Shown piece after piece: positions 1-11,692 of a stretch of 64,000 nucleotides of DNA. The stretch is taken from assembly GCA_011503125.2 (NCBI GenBank), contig WWBZ02000022.1:3224001-3288000 (forward strand), written 5' to 3'. The stretch is from Botryosphaeria dothidea. Taxonomy: Eukaryota > Ascomycota > Dothideomycetes > Botryosphaeriales > Botryosphaeriaceae. A program made the translations under genes and the position numbers. Numbering within the stretch: the first letter of the stretch is position 1; each line of letters opens with the position of its first letter. The notes beneath the pieces were generated by a model. It ran no database searches and was not told the DNA's origin. It worked only from the letters and a program-made list of their open reading frames with translations.

Positions 1-595
1 AAAGGATCCGAAGACCCTAAGAATACCAGTTTGATTTTTCATGGAGTCTTCTGCCACCATCACTCTATTACCCTTCGAATGGTGAAGCCAGCAGGTGGAT
101 AATTCAACCAACGGACGTGAAATTGACCAATGACGGAGAAAATTATAGGGCGACGGTAACTAGTCGTCATCGGGTAAGTTCCATGATCCCATGCACGCAA
201 CGCCTATCCGCATGCTAGTCGAAACGCTTCTCACAAAGGACAAATGGAGTTTCTAGCAATCATAGCGTAACGTTGCGTTGAAAGCACATGATGCTCTCGA
301 ATTTCCGGACCGAGGCATCGGTTCCCGCACGAGATAGTGCCCTAGCGACTACCACAACCAATCAAACATTGCAAAGTTTAAATGAAGCCCAAGTCTTCGT
401 ACATACGGACGAGAGATCCAACCCCGCATCGAACTACTAGAAGGCTTGTAACTTACTTTAATCACAGACATGCACCTTTCTTCTTCACACTGTCGGTATT
501 CTCATTTGTGATCCCAACGGCAGCAACACTTATGCCCTTTGATTCGAACACGCCCGCCAACCGGGAAATACTTCGAGGAAAACATACAAAAAGAC
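1..595. other. Intergenic left edge, no gene seen
   Basis: I see no coding region with a plausible start, splice sites and protein-like composition. The stretch presumably holds the upstream region of the gene that starts at 596. The short open frames at 382-715 look like chance frames. Confidence 0.5.
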
Positions 596-1774
596 ATGGA
601 GCTTGCCGCCGCAGTCGTAAGTCTGAGTTGCAAGGCAGTTATTGTCGCGAACGATCTCTACGAACTCCACAGCAGGTACAAAGAAGCGGGCTCCACGATT
701 GATGCTATATGTCACGAGGTCGAGGTCGTGCGCGCTTCTCTCTCGCGGGTCCAGCGCTTGCTCGAGAAAGACGGTGTGAAAGAGATAGATTTCGGAGAAG
801 ATTTGCGAGACGTCTTTGACATGGCCATCACCGGCTGTGCGGTCGTTCTTTCATGCCTGGATGAGGAAATCAAGAAGTTGTTAGCTGGTTCCAACCAAGG
901 CAGTGGATTCGGATGGAAAGTTAAAGCCAAGTATCTGTGGAAGGAGGACACGATGATGGACCTTCTGCAGAAGCTCCGAGGACAGCAAGGCGCCATATCT
1001 TTGTTGTTTCAATCCCTGCAAATGTAAGTAATCCAACAGAAGCCCCCTGCTGCAGCTGACAGGTTCAAGGGAGACATTATCCGAGCTACACCGCCTTTTG
1101 CGGGAGCAAGCAGCGGAAGTGAACAAGTCTCAAGCGGCAGCGGAGAGCCTGAGACAAGCTCATCCTAACGTCAATGTACCATCATCAATATTCAACGATA
1201 TAGACTCCGAGACCGGGTCAATAACCAGCAACACGGAGTTTTCCTTTGATGATGATATCATCAACTCCAAGGCCTACCGGCGAGCACTCAGCATAGCGCA
1301 ACACATGCGCCGTCCTAGATCCCCGGATTTAGAGGCAGTTCCAGAAACAGGCAACAACGCACCTAGCGCAGAGCCTGTACCTAACATTAGCACGGAAGAT
1401 GAGCTTGAGGCATCCGCCTCCGAGGTAGATAGCTTCTCAGCGCCCGCAACATCGCCGCTCTTCACCGATCCTCCACCAGCCTACGAACCGCCCCTCCCGC
1501 CCATCGATACCTCCACCACCATGGCCGCCCCCTCTTCCTCCGTCCCAAGCATCTCCTCCTCCCTTTCCGTCACCCTCCCGTCCTCATCCTTGTCCTACTC
1601 ATCCTCCGCAACCACGACACCAACGTCCCCCCACACCGACTTCGACCCCCTCTCCGCCGCGATTCAAAAGTCGCTCGCCTCCTTCAAGCTCCGCGCCCCC
1701 GCCGACACCGCTCCGACCATTCCCAACCGCCCACCTATCCCGCTCGCCCCGCGCCTCGACACCTCCAGCCAAGC

Positions 1775-1808
<34 letters not shown>

Positions 1809-2108
1809 ACCACCCCGTCCACTCCGTCCTCCGACCGCCCGCCCAGCTACGCGACGGCGGACGGGGAAAATACGCCCGCGCGTGCGGCGACAAGGGGGAG
1901 GAGGCAGAAGAGGGAAAAGGCGCTGCGGCGCGCGCAGGAGAAGGCGCTGGCGAGGGCGCAGAAGCGGGCGGCGGGGCTGCACAAGGCGCTGGAGGCTGGC
2001 GTGGTGCCGGTTTCGAGGGATATTGCGGCGTTGGGGCTGGATGGGGTGGGGAGAGGGGGGAAGGGGGGATGTTTGGCGAGAAGGATGACGGGGGAGAGAG
2101 GGGTTTGA
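596..2108 (+). CDS. Protein with PigL_N/STAND-type N-terminal helical domain and disordered acidic tail
   Basis: Two exons, 596-1023 and 1070-2108, give 488 residues. The donor is GTAAGT at 1024; the acceptor ending at 1069 restores phase (codon AT|G). The first ~140 residues (MELAAAVVSLSCKAV...) are helical with the spacing of the fungal N-terminal domain that precedes NACHT/STAND modules or occurs alone (PigL_N/Helo-like group). A short coiled segment (LSELHRLLREQAAEVNKSQ) follows. The rest is Pro/Ser/Thr-rich and disordered, with an 11-Asp run and a basic, Arg/Lys/Ala-rich helix near the C terminus. No P-loop, NB-ARC or repeat domain is present, so this is a stand-alone adaptor-like protein, not a full NLR-like receptor. 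The family call rests on pattern recognition. ATG 596 is preferred over the upstream ATG at 539 because the domain begins there. Confidence 0.7.
1776..1808 (+). repeat. (GAC)11 microsatellite coding for poly-Asp
   Basis: Eleven uninterrupted GAC codons lie inside the second exon of the 596-2108 gene and encode eleven aspartates. Length variation here would stay in frame. Confidence 0.95.
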
Positions 2109-2480
2109 CGGAGGGTGCTGTCTGGTATGAGAGGGTTTTCGTCAGTGATGGGGATAGAGGAGGTTTTTTTTGTGAGGGCGAAACTGAGGAATTGTCCAGA
2201 GATGGTTTTCATGACTCTGCGGGGAAGGGAATGGCTTTTTGGCAATCATGCTGCATGGAGAATGAGGGTGGCTGGTGGAGTTGAATAGTAACAGTTGAAT
2301 TTTTTGTTTCATTCCCGCAAGCTGTACCAAGACACTCTGGTCTTCAAGGATAGCATTCCTCAGAGCAGAAGCACTATGCTACATCATAATGATCTCTTGA
2401 CAAAGTTCTGAGTACTAGTCGAATACGTCGGAGAGGTGTGGAGCCGCCTCTCAAGTCTTCCGGGTCGTCATCTCCAACGC
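2109..2480. other. Intergenic / 3' flank
   Basis: This is the 3' flank of the PigL_N-like gene. It contains G-rich and T-rich tracts and no supported coding region. Confidence 0.4.
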
Positions 2481-3130
2481 CGTCATCTCCGCCTCCACCG
2501 CCGATGGAAAAATGGCGCTCCGACAGTCGAGACTCTCACATCGCGCGTGTCCAAGCTAGTACAGGTGTCTCGACAGAGCGTTGACAGCATCAAACGAATG
2601 ACGCGTCGACCATTCCCCCTCCGCCCCTGCCAACCACAACTCGACGTTCCTCCCTTCCCACTCAACACTTTCTCAGGTCACCGACTTCACATGCTCCTCC
2701 TCCGCCCGCGCCGTCCCCGAAACGGGCCTGAGCACGTTGATCAAACACGGGCTCGCCTTGTCCACCGCGGCTCCACATCGCGAACGAACGATTTTAGAGT
2801 CGTTACCATGCGGATGGCGATCGTGGATGGGGGGGTATCCAAGCGGTCACCGCTCTCCTGACAGAGCGGCGTGTAGATCTTGATCGTCAGGAGCGCTACC
2901 ACCACACGGTGTTGCAGGTGCCAGGGTTCGGGTGGACGAGCTTGCGTACAGCTAATACCCGCTACTCTCGTGGGAAAAGGCGCTAAGGTATGGCGTCGTT
3001 CGCGAAGGCGTTGAGAAGGTGCTACAGAGATAAGGGCGACGTTGATCCGGCACGTGACCGTGTCGTGTGCCGGGAGCTACGGAGATATCGTGCAGAACGG
3101 AACGGCGAGATAGCGTTTAAGGCGGGAGAT
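2481..3130 (+). pseudogene. Ankyrin-repeat gene relic
   Basis: No frame is open across the stretch, but short segments in shifting plus-strand frames read like degraded ankyrin repeats. Near 2677-2800 one frame reads ETGLSTLIKHGLALSTAA; after a stop and frameshift, 2834-2930 reads GIQAVTALLTERRVDLDRQ followed by ERYHHTVLQV; near 3000-3060 another reads FAKALRRCYRDKGDVDPARD. These match the ankyrin pattern (...Leu-Leu-x-x-Gly-x-Asp-Val-Asn... then Gly-x-Thr-x-Leu-His). Stops and at least two frame changes interrupt them. The relic lies just behind a STAND-type N-terminal gene, and in fungi such domains are often joined to ankyrin repeats. A common origin is possible but not shown. Confidence 0.4.
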
Positions 3131-3630
3131 AGGCGAGGCCATTGAGGAGCGGGTCGGGCCTTCCGCAGAAGTCAAATCTGAGGTAACCAATAGCGAGACA
3201 TGCAAGGGGCCGAGATGGGTTGAGGCTGGGCTATAGTTCCTGCGGCTGCGTCCGTTAGATCGTTTTGCTTCCGTCATATCACCGGTCTGCGCACTGGTTT
3301 GAGGATCGTGGTATGGTGTTTTCAACCGTCTCGAATTTTCATGATGAAAAAAGACTATCTGACATGATCTCGTGAAAACCTCTAAACAGACTTTCATTCC
3401 GCCTGCCATCAACAGGGCATCCTGTTGAAGTGAGCAGACTAAATAAGAAACAACTGCTCACGCGTCATCTCGACGCAGAGGCGTCACCGATCGCCTATCA
3501 TAACTTGCGACCACGACCCTCTTCGGCAAGGGAACGACACCTTCCGCCACTCATTACCCAACGTCTACGAGGTATAGTGCAAAACAAGGAAACTCATAAC
3601 CAGTTATCAAACTCCAGCGCTTTTGTACTT

Positions 3631-5265
3631 TTATGCGACCTCCTTCTCCAGGTCGCTCTCGTGCTCGACACCAGCCTTCTCCTTGTCGACCGCAAACTCC
3701 TGCGGCATGCCAATCGGCCTGTTCTTCGCAAATTTGACGGTGCCAAGGACGGAGGGCGAGTCGCGGAACATGAGGTCGAGCTCCTCGAGATTGCGGCCCA
3801 TGGTCTCGGGGAAGAGGAAGTAGACGGAGACGGGAATGCAGAAGGCGACGCAAGCGTAGACGAGGTAGTACTTCCATCCGATGCTGTCCAGAGCAACGGG
3901 AGTGACCATGATGACGAGGAAGTTCCTATTGAGATGAGTGTGGTTAGTCACGAATTCTTGGAGAAGCAGAAGAGTGGTAGCAACATACCAGACCCAATGA
4001 TTCGCAGTGGAGATCGAAGACATGGCAACACGGAGACGGATGGGAGCGACCTCAGTGCAGTAGAGGAAGTTGGCACCCAGGAAGCCGATGGGGACAAAGA
4101 AGTTGAAGAGGTAGATGAAGCAGCCAGCAGCAATTTGAGCGGCCCGGTTCGAGGAGTCGAAAGAAGTGGTGATGGCCAGGCAGACCATGCAAATGCACAT
4201 GCCGGTACCGCTGAACATGAAGACAGCGCGACGACCGAAACGATCAATGGTGAAGAAGGCGACGAACGAGGACAGGAACTTCCAGGTCAGAGCACCGCCG
4301 GACAGAACGCGCGACAATTCAGGGCTCATGCCAAGGTTCTGCTGGAAGAGGATGGAAGTGTAGACGGAAATGAGGTTGGAGCCGGACATTTGCTGGAAGA
4401 ATTGGAGGAGCATGCAGAGTCCGAAGCGATATAGGAGCTTGTCCTCGCCCATGGAGAACATCTCCTTCATCGAAACAGCACCGCTCTTGGCAGTCTCCTC
4501 GAGGGAGAGCTCAATGCCTCCAAGCTCTGCCTGGACCTCCATGGAATCTCCGTCGTATCCTCTAAAAAGAGCGATGGCGGCGCGAGCCTCCTCGTTGCGG
4601 GCCTGGCGAACGAGCCACCTGGGGGACTCGGGGAAGAGGTAAACCGAGGCGATCAGGACGAGCGAGAAGAAGATGGCAATGGCGATCGGCGGACGCCAGG
4701 TAACAGGACCCTCGGGAAGCTCGAAGAAGCCAAGGTCAATCCACGATTCGAGGAGGTAACCCATGCAGATGAAGAGACCGTCGAGGACGACATGCTGGCC
4801 TCTGTTCTTGGCACCAGAGGTCTCGCTCTGCCATACCGGCACAGTACCGCTGAGCTGACCAATACCGAGACCAACGATGATGCGGCCAACAATGAAGTGA
4901 GGAAGCGAAAATGCGGAGCACTCCAACACTTCACCGATGAGGGTGCAGATGGCACCAGCCATGACGACGGCGCGACGGCCGAACTTCTCGCCGGTGTAGG
5001 AGCATGAGAAAGCACCGAAGATAGCACCAATGACGAAGGTAGCCACGACCAGGCCCTGGATGGTGGAATTGTGGCTCTTCTCGGCACCCTCAGTGTTGAC
5101 AGTGTCAATTTGCGGGAAAGTCTTTACCCAGTCGCCTTCAGTGAGAAGGCCACCGAGACCGGCCTGGTTGTAACCAAAGAGGATGAAGGAGGGGGCAACG
5201 ATCAAGGCGAGCTGCAAGCGCTCGAGGGCGTGGCCAGTGCAGCCGAAAAGACCTGTGGCAGCCAT
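3631..5265 (-). CDS. MFS sugar transporter (sugar porter family)
   Basis: Two exons on the minus strand, 5265-3989 and 3925-3631, give 523 residues. The 63-nt intron (3926-3988, GTATGT..AATAG) is in phase and would otherwise insert 21 residues. It is a 12-TM major facilitator for hexose or related sugars at the plasma membrane. Family marks are GEKFGRRAVV after TM2, the GRIIVGLGIG segment, PESPRWLVRQ before the central loop, FFQQMSGSN in TM7, DRFGRRAVF in the second half and PETMGRNLEELD at the end. Start 5265 (MAATGLFGCTG) is chosen because transporter homology begins at once; the upstream in-frame extension is Ser/Pro-rich and unlike the family. The substrate cannot be read from sequence. 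The upstream region is unusually long and gene-free. Confidence 0.93.
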   Translation of the reverse strand: MAATGLFGCTGHALERLQLALIVAPSFILFGYNQAGLGGLLTEGDWVKTFPQIDTVNTEGAEKSHNSTIQGLVVATFVIGAIFGAFSCSYTGEKFGRRAVVMAGAICTLIGEVLECSAFSLPHFIVGRIIVGLGIGQLSGTVPVWQSETSGAKNRGQHVVLDGLFICMGYLLESWIDLGFFELPEGPVTWRPPIAIAIFFSLVLIASVYLFPESPRWLVRQARNEEARAAIALFRGYDGDSMEVQAELGGIELSLEETAKSGAVSMKEMFSMGEDKLLYRFGLCMLLQFFQQMSGSNLISVYTSILFQQNLGMSPELSRVLSGGALTWKFLSSFVAFFTIDRFGRRAVFMFSGTGMCICMVCLAITTSFDSSNRAAQIAAGCFIYLFNFFVPIGFLGANFLYCTEVAPIRLRVAMSSISTANHWVWYVATTLLLLQEFVTNHTHLNRNFLVIMVTPVALDSIGWKYYLVYACVAFCIPVSVYFLFPETMGRNLEELDLMFRDSPSVLGTVKFAKNRPIGMPQEFAVDKEKAGVEHESDLEKEVA

Positions 5266-8200
5266 TTCGGATCGGCGGGGAGGGGATTGGCAATGGGGAG
5301 TAGAGGAAGCGCAGCAAAGGGATTGCGTGGGCGAGGAGGGTGGCAGTTTTATAGCATGGTGGCGGACTTTTGAAATGCCACTCAACGTTTTCAGGCCCCG
5401 CCATCTGGGGAGGTGTGCGTGCCGTATGACTGCTGGCGGACAGGGACACGGGCCTCACGGGAGGATGGCCGGATCGATAAGACTATCTTCAAAACAAGCG
5501 GGCTCATGTTGGGCTCGAAGTCAAAGTTGGTCCTGGCATGGGCGGTGACCCATGTTCGGATGGGAGCCGCGGTGGTCGGGACAGGCGGGTGCTTTTCGGG
5601 GACGGCGGGCCCCTGTCATGTATGGGAAATCAGCTGGGCGCTGCACGCAATGGGATCCGCTCGTGGAGTCGAAAATCGGGCCGGCGCCAGCGGCATAAGC
5701 CAAGCTTGGACAAGCCCGTTAAGCTCACGACGATTGCGGACAAGCCTCTGCAGCTCGCCAACGGCCGGGCCATAATTATTAATAAATGCCGAAACAGCAC
5801 CAATACGGGCGCCGCCGCTCTCCCAGCGACGTGGTCGACGGTCGAGCTGATTCTGGCGGTGGGTGGCAGCGCGTAGCGGAAGCAGCAGCAGCGGTGGCAT
5901 CGGCCCAGGAGGTGTCGGACACGAGCAGAAGAACCCGGCCGGTGAGACTGGACCCCGAACGGAAAGAATGCCTCAAAGAGACCAAACAGGACATGGTGAG
6001 CAACGGCAAGACGTCAAAGGCGGCAGCCAAGCTGGAAGTTGCCAGCCTGGGGCCTCGTGCGCGCGGCACTTGCGTAGCGGATTGAGATGACACGGTGTCG
6101 GCGCGATGGTGATCCCCACTAGAGAGCGGTTTCGACGGGGTGCGATTGGGCGCCCTGGCAGGGTTGCATTCCATGATCTCTGAAGATGTCCCGTGGGGGT
6201 TGGATGTCCGGGCTTAGCGCGGCCCACCGGGCGTTTGCTTCGGCGCGCGAGGATGCGAAGGCGACGAAAACGCGACGAAAACGACCCGGAGAGACGAGGG
6301 TTGCCCACGGGGTAGCGTGCGGAGGAGAGACAATTGAGGGGCAGAACGAGGGGAAATCGCGGAGCGACGAGCGCAGGAAGGCAAGAACCGCCAGAATTAC
6401 GCCCGACTTTGGCTGCTGGAAGGCGCGGAGCGGTGCTGCTTCAGCGGAGCCAGCAGCGGCGCATACGCAGCAGACTCGGGCCCGCGCCAGGCGGTCGGCT
6501 GACGCCGACCCACGACTCGTTCTGGCTCCTCCAGCAGCCCCTCCTCGACAGAGCCCCAAGCGCTCATCTCACGCCGCGTCAGGACAACCCAAGAGCCGTC
6601 ACGGGAGCCGTGTCGGCTCCTGCACCTGGCCCCAATGTCGTCACTTCTGGAACTTCCTCCAACAAGGCAGACACCGCCATGTGCCTGCTCGCCCGCCGCC
6701 CTCAGTCATCAGCTCAATAATCATGCATCGTGAACTTTTTTTTGCTGCTTTCCGTATCTTGGCATCTCGGCCGTACGAGCGCGGTACGAGCGCGATGCTG
6801 CCAGCGTCACCCTTGTGCATCGGCTACCTTCACGCCTGCCGATGACGCGAACCCTTTGCCTCTCCGCTGTACTGTGGACCCGGCACCCTGGACCTGCGCA
6901 TCGTCTTGCTGTTCTTCTCTGAGTTGACAGGTTGAAGGGGTCCCTGTCAGGCGGGAGCTTCAGATCTGGCGTTTCGCGTCCTGTGGGCCTTGTCCACGCA
7001 TTCGAGCACACAATACATGCTCACTGCAGCCAGGATCGCTCCTGCATACAGCAAAGAGCTGTAGTGCTCATCCGGATGCGAAGACTGCCTCACGAAAACT
7101 GCCAAGTTCATTCTGACAGATGCTCTTCAACACTTCACACTACATGCTTCAGGCCTCCTTCTTGGCCGCCACCTCGCAGCTTGGCCGCTGACCGGTCTTA
7201 TTGCTTGACTTTGGTAGTGCAGCGCGTCCAGTGCAGCCGATGCAGCGAGCATGCAGATTGTGGACCGGTGTGAGCACCAGAATTGATATTGATTATGCAT
7301 GCGGGTCCCGCGTCTCCATCCATCTACATAAGCCCGGCCGTCTTACGACGCCTGTGAACCACTGTCGAATGAGGGCCCGTTTATTCCAAATCATACTATC
7401 TGCTGCTCTCAGGGCTTTCCTTTTGGAGCAGGGCAGTATTTTGGTGTATCAATCAACTTCTCGCTTGCATGCATGCGTCTGCTTTGCTGAAGTCGAGATA
7501 AGACATGCCCAGTCTCTTCGACGTCCGCCTAAGCTGTGGCTGCTTCCTGGGCGTCGATGTGCCTGACCGGCAAAATCGCTGAGCGACACAATTGCCACGG
7601 CCCGTTCCCGCAGCCAGCCGTGACGCCTCAACTTTCAAGGGTATGAGATGTTTTCCACGGAGCTTGTGATGAAGCTGACTCACTGTTCACTCCTCTTCTT
7701 GACCGCTTCGCATGCAACCCTGAACTGATGTCCTCGGCGCGGTGAGCTGAGAGCGAATATCATCGCCGTGATAAGCTGAAGCGGGAACCTCTGCTTCCAT
7801 GGACCTTCTCTTTCCCTGTCAGCGCGACTTGCCGCCGCCACCATCGTCGCTTCCTTCCAATCCAACGCCGGATTTACCAATTCGGCAGTTCCGCAGCGCT
7901 CGACCATGATGAATGACTTGCAAAAAGGACCGCCCAGCAACGCCTCACCGTCTTGGCCAACTTGGCATAAGACAATAGCCGTCGCCATCAATTTCATCTC
8001 CCACCGTGCTGCGGCGTCGCTCGCCGCATAGCACGGCACCCAACAGATCCTTCGGCGCGTTCGCCAAGCTGACGTAGTCGTTACAGTCACCATCCACCCT
8101 CTCCAGCGAACTCGCATTCGGTCGGCTCGCGTCCACAAAGCAACCATTATCCCCGTAGTCTCCGTCTCGAACGCCGACCGAACAGCACTATCTCCGCGAC

Positions 8201-10727
8201 AGACCGAGGCCCGCCAACAAGAAAAGAGGAATGGTTGTCCCAGCGTTTCGCTCCCGCCCACGCAGAAAAGGACCCTTCTCTGTAGTAAAATTACCGCGCA
8301 CGAGTCTCCCCGACGCCCACGCCCGCGCCCATCCTTCGCCTCCCCCCCTTTTTTCGAACCTTCGTTTCCCCGCCGTGGAGAACCCATGGGGTGCGTACGT
8401 AAGAGGATACGGAAGCCCGACGGATCATGCCACCGCAACAAAAAAGCACATGCGCACAACACAAACGTGAAGGGAAAAATTGAGCGCGCAGACAAGCGCG
8501 AGGAAGGCAGGCAGGCAGACCCATTATGCCAAGAGAGCCTCGATGTGGCGCATCTCGTGAGATTTTTTCTTACTTCCTCTTTCCCTTCCTCATTTCAGGT
8601 TGGCGCCCGCCTTGGCTACAATATCGTTTGCGACACGGACGAACCCCACGGACAATGGATTGCCTTGGAAAGGACCCATCGTCGGCTTTGCCTGCCGAGA
8701 CGTGAAGCGCCCGTATGTTGAGCGGCGTGGACGCTTTGCTGGCCCTCTTGGCAGCATGAGGTAACGACCATCACGGACGTCATGTTGTCTGGGGGGAGGC
8801 AAAACATGACTACTGGGAAACGTCGTTCGAGCGACGATCGTGGAGTGCGTCGCCAAGCTTCCAGTAGGGCGAGTTTGGGGGCCACGCGACCGGTGCCAAC
8901 GACGACGGAAACGTGGGTAGCAGAGCGTTAATTCCCCGAACGACGTGCGCGCGTGTCTGCCCGGCGAGGCGAGTGTCTCCGCTCGAGAATGCGGGTGACG
9001 GGACCGTTCGGGCAGAGATGCGCGCCGTCTGCCAAGCAAGTACCCCAACATTCGCGTATGGTCGTTCCAAGAATCCGGGGCGTTTTATTATTCATAGTTT
9101 GAGGGAGTATACGCGGAGTAGACGTCACGTCGTGATGCGGCCATGAGGTTTGTATGCGCGGCTTCTGCAACGGTTGAGCAGGCGCCTGTCACGGACCAGA
9201 TGCTTTTTGTCCTCCGTGCGCTTTGAGGAGTTCCCACGGGCCTGTTGGACGTTTTCGGTACACTTGGAGCCGTCGCCGAGACGAGGTCGTTCCATTGCGT
9301 TTCTATGGCGCACACGCCGTTCAAACACCTGCCTATCAATTTTTTGACGTCTGTATGAAAGCCCAGTTCTCACTCTGAAACCTGTCATTCGGCCCATCTT
9401 TTTGAAAACCAGTCTTCGGTCTACTTGTGAGAATTTATAAATCCGATTTGTTGCATCTCGCCATTACTTCGGCCTGTCCGCCTCCACCATCAACGAAGGC
9501 CGTTTTTCTCTCGAAATTGTCCTTCGTAACTTTGTGAGCCGCACACCGATAACCAGTATCTCTTCACACAGTCACAACACAACCCACAAAATTTTCGGCC
9601 CTCCGAGTTTGCGGCGGTCGGCAATGGCGCCGCGCTGGTGGCGGCTGTTTTTTTCATCGTGAGTCACAGCGGCGCCGTGATCCATCATCCCACCGCGAGT
9701 GAGGTGGCGGGACACGAGATCTCGTTACATACTCGCCTCTTTCTGTCCTGATGAGCGGAGATTTTTTCAAACTGTTGAGGAATCGGAAGTCTTACTGCCG
9801 GGAATATGCTATGACTAGTAATTCGAGGCCTAGGCTGTTGTAGACCGTCGCTGCTGCGCGAAAATATTGAAACTTGTGCGTGAGATATTGCAACACCATG
9901 ACCACCTCATCGTCATTGCCGATATCGAGAAGTTGAAGCAGTTATGAGGATGTGAAATTCATTGATCTATTTGAACATGTGCGTCCGGATGACTGCTTCG
10001 ACTCTCCATGCGGTCTCCTTGCGATGCGCAAAAGTTCTCTGCGGAGATGAGGACTTTGGGCGCTGCGTGAGCAATGCTCCGTGCCTTTGCATTTACTCAA
10101 AGATGTTCGGGTCAGAGAGAAAATCATCACAGCAAAAAGGCAGAAAACATTTGTGCGTAGTTAGAGGTAATGGTAATATGATTGCGCATTGGCAATGATG
10201 ATCATTGTCGTCAGACCCGAAGGCCAATGAGCCCAAGCGCTATCGAAAATTGCCCAGTTTATTCCGTATGAAGAGATTCCCAAAACCTGCTCACCCAAGC
10301 TCCGACCCCGATCAATGGTGAAAGAAAAAAGAAAAAAGTAAAGACCCGCAAAAATGCCCACAAACCCATTGGTATCGCGCGCCTTGGAGTATGCTGCTGA
10401 TGACGTAAAAGAGGAAAGCCGAAAAAAAGAAGATCTGATTGTAGCCATGAAAGACCGCCATAGTCAGCTCGCTGCTGTATGTCCTTCAGGTATAGCCATC
10501 GTAGTTCGTGTCCAGTAGAGAAAATTCCTCGCTTCGCGGCTAGCAAGTTCTTCAATAGAGTCTAAGGAAAAGAACTTGAAGTTCACTGTCTCGGTGTGGT
10601 TCTTTCACGTATTTGGATGTGCCCATGTATTAGAACGACCAGCGGGCTCTGGGAGCTGTAGTGTGGGTATTCAAGAGCGACCGTTCCGGGCACGTCCAAA
10701 ACCGAGAGGTTGAAGCTGGGCTTGTAG
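5266..10727. other. Long gene-poor interval
   Basis: About 5.5 kb without a coding region I can support. The open frames here (for example 6186-6845 plus, 7680-8495 minus) have arginine/serine/proline-heavy translations typical of chance frames in GC-rich DNA, and no consistent splice structure. It lies upstream of the sugar transporter and downstream of protein A's gene. It could hold a long promoter, a non-coding RNA or an eroded locus. I saw no tRNA, rRNA or transposon ends. Confidence 0.4.
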
Positions 10728-11637
10728 TCATCTAATAGCATCTTTGGGTGAAGTACGGGCTTGTGAGAAACTTATACAGTGAGTATTGCAGTCCCGCTGC
10801 GGCTGATGAGCGCTGCCGTTGTTACGCCAGCTTGGCTGCGACTGTTGCAATGTGCCAGCGTAGTTGGTACGGTGAGGCGAGACGCGTTGATGATCCTGTG
10901 CGAAGGACGAGTGCTGCGTAGGAAGCCCAGGAGAAGGAAGTGTAAAAGCCGGAGGAGCGAGGCGAGGAGGAGCGGAGCTGGAAGGAGGGGCGAGGCCAGG
11001 ACGAGGAGGAGACCAAGCTGCTGCCGCCGGATTCAGCGAAGTGCTGACTCCGGCACCGTCACCCGTCACGGTGCTGTCAGACCTGTCGTCACTTGCGGAA
11101 GACAAACTTCCGAAGTGAGACGAGCCGTCAAGCACCATCGACGAGGACGGCGCCGGCTCACGAGAGATATAGGCATCCAAGGGACCCCCTGTCGGTAAAT
11201 TAGAGTCAGAAAAGGATTTTTATAAGTATCACATTCAAGATTCACTTACACTTCTCGACCTCGTAGAGGCCAGGCGGCGCGGGGATGATCGGGCGCGACG
11301 GCTCGGAGGAGGCGGTCGAGGGAACAACTGCAATTGACCAGTCAGTGTCAGTATGTAGTTTGTGCAAGAACATCTGAGGCTTTTACTTACACTCAACCAG
11401 CCCGCTCCTCGTCGTCATCAGGGCACTCGGCTCACCCAGGCCCAACAGTGAGAAGCGGACGCGGAAGCCCGCTTCCTCCCATTGCTGGGCCTCGGGCGGC
11501 ACGACAAGCCCCCAGACCGGCAGCGTGATCGCTTTAGACTCTTCAGCACTGGTGGAGGAGGAAGGAGGGGGAGGAGTGCTGTTGTTGGTGGCTGCGTCAG
11601 AAGCCGCGGCGGCGGCAGCGAGGCGGGAGGAGACCAT
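10728..11637 (-). CDS. Orphan protein A with AG-aromatic-x-V motif
   Basis: Three exons, 11637-11391, 11327-11250 and 11188-10728, give 261 residues. Introns 11328-11390 and 11189-11249 have GTAAGT donors and CAG acceptors, and phases agree at both joins. Residues 1-35 are an Ala/Ser/Pro-rich leader. Residues 37-62 form a compact segment: a strand-like ITLPVWGLVV, a helix with Trp53, then AGFRVRF. The rest (Pro/Ser-rich with Gln and His) looks disordered. No signal peptide or membrane segment is evident. The compact segment recurs in the proteins at 25672, 51427 and 59118. Function is unknown. A TATA-like element lies about 50 nt upstream of the start. Confidence 0.75.
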
Positions 11638-11686
11638 GGCGGTGTCGTAAAGGAGATAGTGTGAAGAAACAGAGATTGAGGGCGTA

Positions 11687-11692
11687 CTTATA
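11687..11692 (-). promoter_or_regulatory. TATA-like box of gene A
   Basis: Reads TATAAG on the minus strand, 50 nt upstream of the start codon at 11637. Position and sequence fit a TATA element with a short leader; there is no independent support. Confidence 0.35.

Noticed and set aside
6186..6845. 219-residue plus-strand open frame in the large gap
   Set aside because: Arg/Ala/Ser-rich random-looking translation.
7680..8495. 271-residue minus-strand open frame in the large gap
   Set aside because: Arg/Cys/Trp-heavy composition without domain or neighbours; likely chance in GC-rich DNA.
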